A stretch of DNA of 64,000 nt. Source: Corynebacterium sp. MSK008 (GTDB taxonomy: Bacteria > Actinomycetota > Actinomycetes > Mycobacteriales > Mycobacteriaceae). This document shows, in pieces, positions 34,605 to 43,700 of the stretch (position 1 is the stretch's first letter; every line of letters begins with the position of its first letter). The notes below the pieces were generated by a model. It worked only from the letters and a program-made list of their open reading frames with translations. It searched no databases and was not told the origin of the DNA. Location of the stretch: contig NZ_JASPJX010000002.1 in the NCBI RefSeq assembly GCF_030232585.1, forward strand, positions 124,001 through 188,000. Reading direction: 5' to 3'. The translations under genes were made by a program, and so were the position numbers.

Positions 34605-35757
34605 CCAACTGCCCGTCAAGTTCAACATGGAGCTTTTGCTTCTCGACGAACCTTCGGCCGTCTCCGTTCCCCTGCATCCCCCAACACGCGCGCAGGTGCT
34701 TGCCGACGAAGCCGCCGCCCGCGCATTCGTCCGCGCCTGGCAGGCATGGGAGCCTGCCGGAGAGGTGGAGTGGGCCATCCGGTCCTGGGCGGGGCTGGGC
34801 AAACAGGACGTGCCGGTGAGGGTGACGCTGTCCGGGTGGGACCGCGTGGCGGAGGTGGCCGGCCGCGCCGGGGAGGTTGCGCTGGCCCGCGAGCGATTTG
34901 CGGTGTTGGTTGGGTTGTTCCCGGATTGGCCGGAGTTCCGGGAGCGGGCGGCGCACTCGTGGTCATCGTGGCTGGTGTTGGAGGATGACGACTTCACCCG
35001 CCTGTGCCTCGCTCTGCGATGGTTTCACGTGAAACCTTCGTCCGGCCTGCGCGCCCGCGCCGTGCCCATCGAGGGCCTGGACACCAAGTGGATCGCCGCC
35101 CACCGCGGCCTGCTGCAGCGCCTGCTTGGTGTGTCTGACCTGGGGTTGGCCGAGGGCGACCGGCTAATGCGGGTGCGGTTCCTGGATGGCGCTCTTGCGC
35201 CCGCGCCGGGTTTGGTGGACGTGGCCGTGCCGTTCGGGTCATTGGTGTTGCCGGACGGTCTGTTGGTGATCGTCGTGGAGAACAAAGAGACGTTCTTAGC
35301 ACTCCCCCAGGCGCCCGAGGGTTCGAATGCGGTCCTGGTGTGGGGCTCCGGGTACACCGCCGGCGCGCTGCCAGAGCTGCCGTGGGTGCGCGCGGCGCGC
35401 CGGGTGCTGTACTGGGGCGACGCGGATGCGGACGGCTACGCCATCCTGAACGCGCTGCGCACCCGCCTGGCTGCCGACGGCGCCCCCGTCCCCGTCGTCA
35501 GCGTGGCCATGGATGTGGAGACGGTGGAGCGGTTCCTGCACCTTGCCGTGGCCGACCCCGGCGACACGACCCGAGTGCTCCCCCACCTCACCGACGACGA
35601 GGAACGCGCCCGCCGGTTCCTGGTCGCCTCCGGTGCGAAGCGTCTGGAGCAGGAGCGCGTGTCCTTGGAGTGGGCGTTGGCGATACCGGAGTTTGCGGCG
35701 GTGTGGGGTGGTACCGTCGGCGGTACCACTACCGTCGCAGGAGTAGACGATGACTGA
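34591..35757 (+). CDS. jetD: Wadjet component JetD (topoisomerase VI-like nuclease, MksG)
   Basis: A 388-aa protein of the DUF3322/DUF2220 type. The C-terminal Toprim-like domain shows IVVENKETFLAL, which supplies the catalytic Glu, and LYWGDADADGYAIL, which carries the Asp pair. This subunit cleaves the DNA held by JetABC. ATG 34591 lies within the last codons of jetC. A parS site at 35022-35035 is read as FHVK in the coding sequence. It overlaps the HicB-like gene by 8 bp. Confidence 0.93.
   Translation: MRLPDQLPVKFNMELLLLDEPSAVSVPLHPPTRAQVLADEAAARAFVRAWQAWEPAGEVEWAIRSWAGLGKQDVPVRVTLSGWDRVAEVAGRAGEVALARERFAVLVGLFPDWPEFRERAAHSWSSWLVLEDDDFTRLCLALRWFHVKPSSGLRARAVPIEGLDTKWIAAHRGLLQRLLGVSDLGLAEGDRLMRVRFLDGALAPAPGLVDVAVPFGSLVLPDGLLVIVVENKETFLALPQAPEGSNAVLVWGSGYTAGALPELPWVRAARRVLYWGDADADGYAILNALRTRLAADGAPVPVVSVAMDVETVERFLHLAVADPGDTTRVLPHLTDDEERARRFLVASGAKRLEQERVSLEWALAIPEFAAVWGGTVGGTTTVAGVDDD
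35022..35035. promoter_or_regulatory. parS site 7 (ParB binding) within jetD
   Basis: Perfect GTTTCACGTGAAAC inside the Wadjet nuclease gene. Confidence 0.9.
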
Positions 35758-36085
35758 ACGCTTGTCGGATAAATACACCTACCAAACCTTCTGGTCTGAG
35801 GAGGACGGTGAGTACGTGTCCACCGTTGCCGAGTTCCCGTCCTTGAGTTGGCTCGATGAGGACGCCCAGCGGTCGAGTGCGGGTCTCCGAGCGCTTGTCG
35901 CCGAGGTGATCGCAGACATGCAACAAACCGGTGAACCTATCCCCCAGCCGTTCGGTCAGCGCGACTTTTCCGGACGATTCAATGTGCGAGTCAGCAGCTC
36001 CCTTCACCGCCGGCTTGCCATGGATGCCGCGCGGGAGGGAGTGTCCTTGAACGCGTGGGTGACGCAGAAGCTCGCGAGCGCGTAG
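35750..36085 (+). CDS. HicB family antitoxin-like protein
   Basis: A 111-aa protein. The N-terminal half is a HicB-like fold (YTYQTFWSEEDGEYVSTVAEFPSLS); the C-terminal half is a ribbon-helix-helix segment (FNVRVSSSLHRRLAMDAARE, then GVSLNAWVTQKL). HicB proteins normally neutralise the HicA RNase, but no HicA gene is adjacent, so this may be an orphan antitoxin or regulator. It overlaps jetD by 8 bp and may be co-transcribed with Wadjet. Confidence 0.85.
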   Translation: MTERLSDKYTYQTFWSEEDGEYVSTVAEFPSLSWLDEDAQRSSAGLRALVAEVIADMQQTGEPIPQPFGQRDFSGRFNVRVSSSLHRRLAMDAAREGVSLNAWVTQKLASA

Positions 36086-36103
36086 ACGGGAACTTCGGTC
36101 GGG

Positions 36104-37123
36104 GTGAGTGCTGTCCGGGTCAATATCCAGCCCCACATGCTTGCGTGGGCACTGGATAGCACTGGCCTGCCGGAAGCAGAGTTGGAGAAGCGGTTCCCCA
36201 AACTTTCACAGTGGCACTCGGGTGAGGCTCGCCCAACGCTGAAGCAGGCGAGGGAGCTCGCGAAACTCGCCCGCATTCCTTTCGGCCGATTGCTGTTGGA
36301 TGAGCCGTCGGGTGAGCGAGTGGGTGTGACGGACTTTCGGACCGTCGGGAACAAGGCGATGGGTACCGTGAGTGCCGATTTGCGGGAGACTATCCGCTCG
36401 AGTCAGAACAGGCTCGCTTGGTACGCTGATTTCGCTGCTGGGGAGGGTATCGCACCGCCGACGATGTATGCCTCGGCCACGACCGAGCAGGATCCGGCTG
36501 AAACGGCAGAGCGAACTAGGGAGCATCTTGGTTTCGAGAGAGGCAAACCACTATCGGGAAGCGACAAAGTAGCCGAGCTCGCTGCTGCCATGGAGGAAGA
36601 CGGAATCTTGGTGGCGAGAAACTCGATCGTCGGAAACTCCACCGCAAGGAAGTTGGACGTCGGTGAGTTCCGAGGCTTCACGATCGAAGACGACGGCTAC
36701 GTCTTGGTATTCGTTAACACCTCGGACGCTAAGACTGCCCAGTTGTTCAGCTTGGCTCACGAATTGGGTCACGTTATTCTTGGGCGCACTGGTATCTCTG
36801 ATCACTCTGAGCATGCGGACGTCGAGCGTTGGTGCAACCGGTTTGCGACCGCGGTGATTGCTCCGCTGGAGGCAGTGGAGCAGGACCCCACCTCACGCGC
36901 AGAAGCTAGAGACGCGGCCGGGTTACTCGAAGCACATCCATCCGACAAGCGTGAAAGCGGGGGCGCTCCCCCATCTCGCACAATGGTGCGCTTGCGCGTA
37001 GGCAGCCGTTTCTTCGACTCGATCACTCATGCATGGAGCCATGGGCAAATTGCGGATAGCGAAGTGTCCCGCCACCTCGGCGTCAGCACTTATGCGTCAC
37101 TCTTTAAGCTCGTGAGCGCGTAA
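36104..37123 (+). CDS. XRE-like / ImmA-IrrE family metallopeptidase
   Basis: A 339-aa protein from GTG 36104. Residues 1-70 resemble a helix-turn-helix (LPEAELEKRFPKLSQWHSG). The central to C-terminal part is an ImmA/IrrE (COG2856) peptidase with the zinc motif HELGH in LFSLAHELGHVILG at about residue 218. Such proteins cleave repressors or antitoxins. It lies 18 bp after the HicB-like gene, which makes that protein a conceivable target, but this is inference. Confidence 0.88.
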   Translation: MSAVRVNIQPHMLAWALDSTGLPEAELEKRFPKLSQWHSGEARPTLKQARELAKLARIPFGRLLLDEPSGERVGVTDFRTVGNKAMGTVSADLRETIRSSQNRLAWYADFAAGEGIAPPTMYASATTEQDPAETAERTREHLGFERGKPLSGSDKVAELAAAMEEDGILVARNSIVGNSTARKLDVGEFRGFTIEDDGYVLVFVNTSDAKTAQLFSLAHELGHVILGRTGISDHSEHADVERWCNRFATAVIAPLEAVEQDPTSRAEARDAAGLLEAHPSDKRESGGAPPSRTMVRLRVGSRFFDSITHAWSHGQIADSEVSRHLGVSTYASLFKLVSA

Positions 37124-37187
37124 GACAAAGTACCCTTAGCCACTACTTGCCCTGCAAGCCCCGCGTTTGACCTTTATCTTCATCCGC

Positions 37188-37733
37188 ATGGGAACCTTTA
37201 TTTCTTTCATTGAGGCGATCGCGGCTGTCGCCGCAGCGGTGCTGGCCGCCATGGCTCTGCAGACATCGAAGCAGGCCAACGAGCTTGCAGAGAAGACTCG
37301 CGACGATAGCCAAAAGTTCAAGGACGAGGAACGCGAGAAGGACGAGGAGCAACGACGCAATGCGGTTGCCATGAGCGTCTACGCCTACTGGGCGAAGCGG
37401 GACGACAACCAGTGGGGAGTGGTGATCAGTAACAAGGGGCCGCGTGCGACGGTGGTGAAGGACTTCAGGGTGGAGGTCAAGTGCAAGGACAAGGAGCGGA
37501 CCTGCCATGAAACGCACCAGATGGTCGCACTCCCCGTGGGCGAGTTCTTCATCGAGCACAAAACGACGAAGTACGGCTGGGGCAACCTCGTCTCCATCAA
37601 CGAGAACGAGCGGTTCAAGCCCGTGGTGTACGCCAACACGTGGCGCGTGGACAAGATCAGCTTCATCGACCATCTCAATGAGCAATGGACCTACACGCCT
37701 GAAGCCGGTTACACCCACCAGCCGGCCAGCTAG
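37188..37733 (+). CDS. Hypothetical single-pass membrane protein
   Basis: A 181-aa protein from ATG 37188: an N-terminal membrane helix (FISFIEAIAAVAAAVLAAMAL), a short charged coiled-coil stretch (residues 28-60) and a beta-rich C-terminal domain with two cysteines (VKCKDKERTC). No family recognised; the layout resembles small membrane proteins often found in defence islands. Base composition is close to the core genes. Confidence 0.7.
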   Translation: MGTFISFIEAIAAVAAAVLAAMALQTSKQANELAEKTRDDSQKFKDEEREKDEEQRRNAVAMSVYAYWAKRDDNQWGVVISNKGPRATVVKDFRVEVKCKDKERTCHETHQMVALPVGEFFIEHKTTKYGWGNLVSINENERFKPVVYANTWRVDKISFIDHLNEQWTYTPEAGYTHQPAS

Positions 37734-37752
37734 CTCAGGAAACCATCGCCGC

Positions 37753-37766
37753 GTTTCACGTGAAAC
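37753..37766. promoter_or_regulatory. parS site 8 (ParB binding)
   Basis: Perfect GTTTCACGTGAAAC, intergenic, 81 bp before the DISARM-like helicase. None was found to the right of this site. Confidence 0.9.
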
Positions 37767-37846
37767 GTCACGCCACTAACCCCCGCTCAAACACCCGTCC
37801 GATATAAACCTCCCCCGTATCGTGCGCGCCGGATAACCTGCCTAGT

Positions 37847-40723
37847 ATGTCTTCTCCCACGCAGGAAGCAGCGCAGGAAGCGCGCACCGACAACGCGGCG
37901 AACTCCACCGCCTACGCGCCGGGCCTCATGGTGAAGGTCCGCGACGAATTGTGGCTGATCACCAGCGTCACACAGTCCGTGGACGGGTACCTGCTCAAGG
38001 TCCGCGGCCTGTCGGACTACGTGCGCGACACCACGGCGAGCTTCTACACCGCCATCGACGACGTGGAGGTATTCGACCCCGCCAAGGTGGAGGTCGTCCC
38101 AGACCGCTCCCCCGGCTACCGCACCACGCGCCTGTGGCTGGAGACCACCCTGCGCCAGACCCCCGTGCCCCTCTACCAGGAGGAGCTCTCGGTGGCGGAC
38201 CAGATGCTCATGGATCCGCTGGATTACCAGCTCACCGCTGTACGCAAGGCGCTTTCCGACGACAACCTCCGCCCCCGTGTCCTCATCGCGGATGCCGTCG
38301 GCCTGGGCAAGACCCTCGAGATCGGCATGATCCTCTCCGAGCTGATCCGTCGCGGCCGCGGCGAGCGCATCCTGGTGGTCACGCCGAAGCACATCATGGA
38401 GCAGTTCCAGCAGGAACTGTGGTCCCGCTTCGCCATCCCGCTGGTGCGCCTGGACTCCACCGGCATCCAGCGCGTGCGCCAGATGCTGCCGGCCAGCCGC
38501 AACCCGTTCACGTACTTCCCCCGCGTGATCGTGTCCATGGACACGCTGAAAAGCCCGAAGTACCGCGCACAGCTGGAGAAGGTGCGCTGGGACGCGGTGG
38601 TGATCGATGAGATCCACAACGCCACCAACGTGGGCACCCAGAACAACGAACTGGCCCGCACCCTCGCGCCCACCACCGAGGCGCTGCTGCTGGCCTCCGC
38701 CACCCCGCACAACGGCGACCCGGAGAGCTTCAAGGAGATTCTGCGCCTGCTGGACCCCACCGCGGTGCTGCCCAACGGGGAGATCGATAAGGACGCCGTG
38801 TCCCGCCTGCTCATCCGCCGCCACCGCCACAGCGACGAGGTGGCCAGCGTGGTCGGCGAGCAGTGGGCGGAGCGCAAGGACCCCATCAACATCCCGGTGG
38901 AAGCCTCCGCGGAGGAAAACGCCGTCGCGGGCGAGCTGGAGCAGACCTGGATCCACCCGGATAACGCCAACGCCAACCCGGCCCAGGACCGCCTGTTCCC
39001 GTGGACGCTCGTCAAGGCGTTCCTCTCCTCCCCCGCCGCGCTCGGCGAGACCATCGAGAACCGCCTCAAACGCGTCCCCCAAGCGGACATCAACCAGCGC
39101 GAGGCTCTGGAGCGTCTCCAAGCACTCAATGCAAAGGTCACCCGCCAGAACTCCAACAAGTACGCCGCGTTGGTGAACTACCTGCAGGAGATCGGCGTGG
39201 GCAAGGGCAAGAAGACCAGGGCGGTGGTGTTCTCGGAGCGTGTGGCCACGCTGCATTGGCTCAAGGAGAACCTGACCAAGGACCTGAAGATGCCGGCCGG
39301 TTCGGTGGAGGTCATGCACGGCGGGCTCTCGGACGAGGAGCAGATGCGGCTTGTAGACGAGTTCAAGCGCGAGGACTCCAAGCTGCGCATCCTAGTCACG
39401 GGCGATGTGGCGTCTGAAGGCGTGAACCTGCACACGCTGTGCCACAACCTGGTCCACTACGACATCCCGTGGTCGCTGATCCGTATCCAGCAGCGCAACG
39501 GCCGCGTGGACCGCTACGGGCAGATGGAGCCCCCGCAGATCGCCGCGCTCCTGCTGGACACGAAGCAGGGCGGCTACGTGGGCGAGCTGCATGTGTTGAC
39601 CAAGCTGATCAACCGTGAGAACGAGGCGCATGCGTTGCTTGGCGACGTTGGCTCGCTCATCGGCAAGCACACCGTTTCCGGCGAGGAGGATGAGATCCGC
39701 CGGGTGATCCAGAACCAGGCCGGCTTCGACGAGGTGGTGAAGACGCCGGAGCAGGTCGCAAGTGCGGATGCGCAGTCTGAGGAGGATCTCATCGATCTGT
39801 GGATGTCGGGCTTCGGGCTTGACGACGAACCTTCGGAAAGCCCCGCTTCCGACCCAAGTGCCCCGCACACCACCAGCCTGTACGCCTCGGAGATCAGCTA
39901 CCTCGAAGACGCCCTGAAAGAGGCCTTCTACGGTGCCCCGGAGAAACCCCTCGGCGCTAACGGTGTCGCCTACGAGCTGGGCAAAAACGGCGTCGCCGAG
40001 CTCGCCCCGCCGGAGGACCTGCGCCGCCGCCTGGACATCCTGCCGCAGGACTATCTGGCGGACCGCAAGGTGCGCGAGAAGTTCCTCCTGGCCACCAACA
40101 CCGCGGTGGGCAACACGATTCTGCGCAACGCCCGCACGGGCCAGGACGGCTCCACGTGGCCCAAGGCCCACTTCCTCGGATCACTGCACCCGGTGACGGA
40201 TTGGGCCGCCGACCGCGCTCTGGCGTCCCTGTCTGCCGGCCAGATCACCGCTATCGCGGGCGAGGTGGACCTGCCCACCGTGCTGCTCATGGCGACCCTG
40301 ACCAACAAGCGCGGCCAGGTGGTCTCCCGCGCCTTTGTCACCGTCGCAGGCGGCATGCTGCCCAAGACCATCGAGGACCCGGTTGCTTGGCTGCGCAGCG
40401 TCGGGCTGACTGAAAACGCCATCAACCCGGAGACGCTCACCCTGGCAGACAACGCGCAGGAGCTCGTCGCAAAGTCTGTGGAGATCGCCGGCAACCAGCT
40501 GCAGCCGATGATGGCCGCCGCCCGCAACCACGCAACAAGCCGCATTGAGTACTGGATCGACCGCGCCGACCGCTGGCAGCACGCCAAGGACGGCAGCCAG
40601 ACCACCGTGCGCGCTGGCCGCTCGGCGAACCTCATCGCCGAGGAACGCGCGCTGATCGCCTCGCTTGAACCAGACCGTGAACTTATCCGCCCGCTCGTCC
40701 TCGTCCTGCCGAAGGAGCAGTAG
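37847..40723 (+). CDS. drmD: SNF2-type helicase, DISARM DrmD-like
   Basis: A 958-aa superfamily 2 helicase. Walker A region ADAVGLGKTLEIG near residue 150; DEAH-like box VVIDEIHNAT near 252; LLLASATPHNGD; helicase C-terminal VFSERVATLHWL; motif VI IQQRNGRVDRYGQ near 547. Length and motif order match class 1 DISARM DrmD (COG0553-like). Followed after 4 bp by the methyltransferase gene. There is little room for a leader: a TAACCT box sits just upstream of the ATG, suggesting a leaderless mRNA. Confidence 0.78.
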   Translation: MSSPTQEAAQEARTDNAANSTAYAPGLMVKVRDELWLITSVTQSVDGYLLKVRGLSDYVRDTTASFYTAIDDVEVFDPAKVEVVPDRSPGYRTTRLWLETTLRQTPVPLYQEELSVADQMLMDPLDYQLTAVRKALSDDNLRPRVLIADAVGLGKTLEIGMILSELIRRGRGERILVVTPKHIMEQFQQELWSRFAIPLVRLDSTGIQRVRQMLPASRNPFTYFPRVIVSMDTLKSPKYRAQLEKVRWDAVVIDEIHNATNVGTQNNELARTLAPTTEALLLASATPHNGDPESFKEILRLLDPTAVLPNGEIDKDAVSRLLIRRHRHSDEVASVVGEQWAERKDPINIPVEASAEENAVAGELEQTWIHPDNANANPAQDRLFPWTLVKAFLSSPAALGETIENRLKRVPQADINQREALERLQALNAKVTRQNSNKYAALVNYLQEIGVGKGKKTRAVVFSERVATLHWLKENLTKDLKMPAGSVEVMHGGLSDEEQMRLVDEFKREDSKLRILVTGDVASEGVNLHTLCHNLVHYDIPWSLIRIQQRNGRVDRYGQMEPPQIAALLLDTKQGGYVGELHVLTKLINRENEAHALLGDVGSLIGKHTVSGEEDEIRRVIQNQAGFDEVVKTPEQVASADAQSEEDLIDLWMSGFGLDDEPSESPASDPSAPHTTSLYASEISYLEDALKEAFYGAPEKPLGANGVAYELGKNGVAELAPPEDLRRRLDILPQDYLADRKVREKFLLATNTAVGNTILRNARTGQDGSTWPKAHFLGSLHPVTDWAADRALASLSAGQITAIAGEVDLPTVLLMATLTNKRGQVVSRAFVTVAGGMLPKTIEDPVAWLRSVGLTENAINPETLTLADNAQELVAKSVEIAGNQLQPMMAAARNHATSRIEYWIDRADRWQHAKDGSQTTVRAGRSANLIAEERALIASLEPDRELIRPLVLVLPKEQ

Positions 40724-40727
40724 ATCA

Positions 40728-43700
40728 ATGGCTACCTACGACTCAATCATCAACGTCGATGAGTGGATCAGCGACCACTACTTCACCACCGACGAGACCA
40801 AGGGCGAATCCTTCACCAAACGCGTGAAAAACCGCACCAAGGAGTGGGCACAGCTGGAGGAGGAATCCAACACCCCCTCCCCCATCAAACGCTTCCAAGT
40901 CGAGCGCGGAGAGCTCCAGCAAGCCTTTGCGACGCAATCGCCTACCGACGCCCTGGTGCGCACCGCATTCAGCTACGGCGCACCCACAGCGCAGACCTAC
41001 ACCCGTGCAGGCGAGAAGTTCACCTACCAGGGCTGGGTGGGCAACGCCGGAACCCTGGTGGTGATCAGCGCCGAGGCGAACGAGGACACCACGGAAGAAG
41101 ACCTGACAACACTCCCGATCACCGGTGGCATCGCCGCTGAGGGCAAGGAGCCCGAGAAAGCGAAGGTGTCCAAGCTCGTCGGCGACCTGTTCCTCGCCGC
41201 CGAACCACCCGAGTTCATCGTGGTGCTTGCCGACGCGTGGGCAGTCGTCGCCGAGCGCGAGTCCTGGCCGCTCGGGCGCTACCTCGCCGTGAACCTGCAG
41301 TTGGCCGTCGAGCGCAACGACACCAAGAAGGCCGGCGAGCTCGAGCGCGTCGCGGTGATCCTTGCTCGCGAGAACCTTGAGCGCGCAGCGGACGGCACCA
41401 CCTGGTGGGCCGAGACCCGCGAGGAGTCCCAGCAGCATGCCGTGAAGGTCTCCGGGGACCTGCGCGACGCGGTGCGCGAATCCATCGAGATCATCGGCAA
41501 CGACGTTCTCGATCGCCGACGGGATCAAAACCTCTCGCTCGACGGAGTCGATGGCAACGAGCTCGCGCACCAGTCCCTGCGCTACCTCTACCGGATCCTG
41601 TTCCTCCTCTTCGCCGAAGCCTCGCCGGAGCTAGCCATCCTGCCCACCGGCGCACCGGAGTACGTGGAGGGCTACGGGCTGGACCGCCTCCGCGACCAGA
41701 TCCTCAACCCGCCCGTGACCGACAAGGCGCGCCGGGGTACCCACCTGTACGACTCGTTACAGCTGCTGTTCACCCAGGTCAACGACGGACACGAGCCGCA
41801 CGAAGTCGCTGGTGCCGACGAGGACGCGCAGAACGAGGGCCTGACCTTCCGCAACCTGGAGGCGGACCTGTTCAAGCGGGAAGCCACCTCGCTCATCGAC
41901 GAAGTGAAGCTCTCCAACGACGCACTCACCCGCGTCCTGCAGAACCTTCTCCTGTCGAAGGTTTCCGCCGGTAAGGATCGCGGCTTCATTTCCTACGCCA
42001 CCTTGGGTGTCACCGAGCTCGGCCAGGTCTACGAGGGCCTGATGTCCTACCACGGCTTCATCGCCCAGGAAGACCTCTACGAGGTCGCACCGAAGGGCGA
42101 CGCCTCCAAGGGCTCCTGGGTGCTGCCCACCCACGCCGCGGACTCCGTGCCGCAGGACAGCTTCGTCATGGAGACCAGGCAGATGGAGGAAGGCGGCACC
42201 TCCAAGGTGCGCCGCGAACATCCGGCCGGCTCGTTCGTGTTCCGCCAGTCCAGCCGCGACCGCGAACGCTCCGCATCCTTCTACACCCCGCAGGTGCTCA
42301 CCGAATTCACCGTCGGCCAGGCCATCGAGGTGCTCCAGGAAGAAGACCGCATTGAAACTTCTGACGACGTACTTAGCCTGACCATCTGCGAGCCCGCGAT
42401 GGGCTCCGGCGCCTTCGCCGTGGAGGCCGTGCGCCAGCTCGCGGAGCTGTACCTCAAGCTGCGCGAGGACGAGCTAGACACACAGATCAACCCGGAGAAA
42501 CGCGCCGTTGAGCTGCAGAAGGTCAAGGCCCACATCGCCCTACACCAGGTCTACGGCGTGGACCTCAACCCCACCGCCGTGGAGCTCGCCGAGATCTCCC
42601 TCTGGCTGGACACCATGACCAGCCAGCTCAAGGCCCCATGGTTCGGCCTGCACCTGCGCCGCGGCAACTCGCTCATCGGCGCGCTGCGTTCGACCTACTC
42701 CACCGCGCAGCTGAAAAAGCGTGAGTGGCTCAGCTCCGTGCCGCGCCGGGAGCCGGTGCAAAACCTCGCGGAGGCCATCGACGCCGGCGAGACTCGCGAC
42801 CTCAACGCTGCCGGCCGCATCCACCAGTTCCTGCTCCCCTCCTCCACCTGGGGAGCCGCGGCGGACGCCAAGGACCTGAAGAAACTCGCCGCCGACGAGA
42901 TCAAGGCCATGAAGGCGTGGAGACGGTCTGTCACCGGAAAAGCTCCCACCAAGGAGCAGGCGAAGAAACTGACCAACCTCGCCGCACGCGTGGAGTCCAT
43001 GTGGGCGATCACGCTTTCCAAGATGCGCATTGCGGAAGACCAGATCCGCCGCGACATCGACATCTGGGGCCGCGAGACCGAGCACACCGCCAAGAACGTG
43101 CGCCGCGAGCAGATTGAGCGCGAGCTGCTTCATAGCGCCGAAGGTGCCTACCTGCGCCTGCGTCTAGTCATGGACGCCTGGAACGCCCTGACCTTTTGGC
43201 CACTCACGGCCGCCGATGAGCTACCGGATTTCGAAGAGTGGATTGCCACGCTTACCGACATCTTGGGCAAGGACATCACCTCCCGTGACGCCAGCCAAAC
43301 CCAGCTGGGAAAGGGGTCGAACTGGGACGAACTCACCGTCATGGAACACACCGACATTGAGTTCTCCGGTGCTCCGAAGATGGCCACCGTGCTGGCCAAC
43401 CACCCATGGCTTAAAACCGTGCAACAAGTCGCTGCCGAGCAGGGCTTCTTCCACTGGGACTTGGACTTCGCTGCCGTCTTCGCCCGGGGCGGCTTCGACC
43501 TGCAGGTGGGCAACCCGCCGTGGGTGCGACCGCGTACCGACCTCGACGCGCTCTACTCCGAGGCCGATCCCTGGTTCTCGCTCGCGCATAAGCCGACCCA
43601 GGCGGAGAAGAAAGAGCGTCGGGAACAGTGGAACGAGGATGAACAGACGCGTGAGATTGTTTACTGGGGCCTCGGAGAGTCGGTAGCGACATCTGCGGTT

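Noticed and set aside
35750-36085. Complete HicAB toxin-antitoxin pair
   Set aside because: No 60-80 aa HicA-like frame was found on either side of the HicB-like gene.
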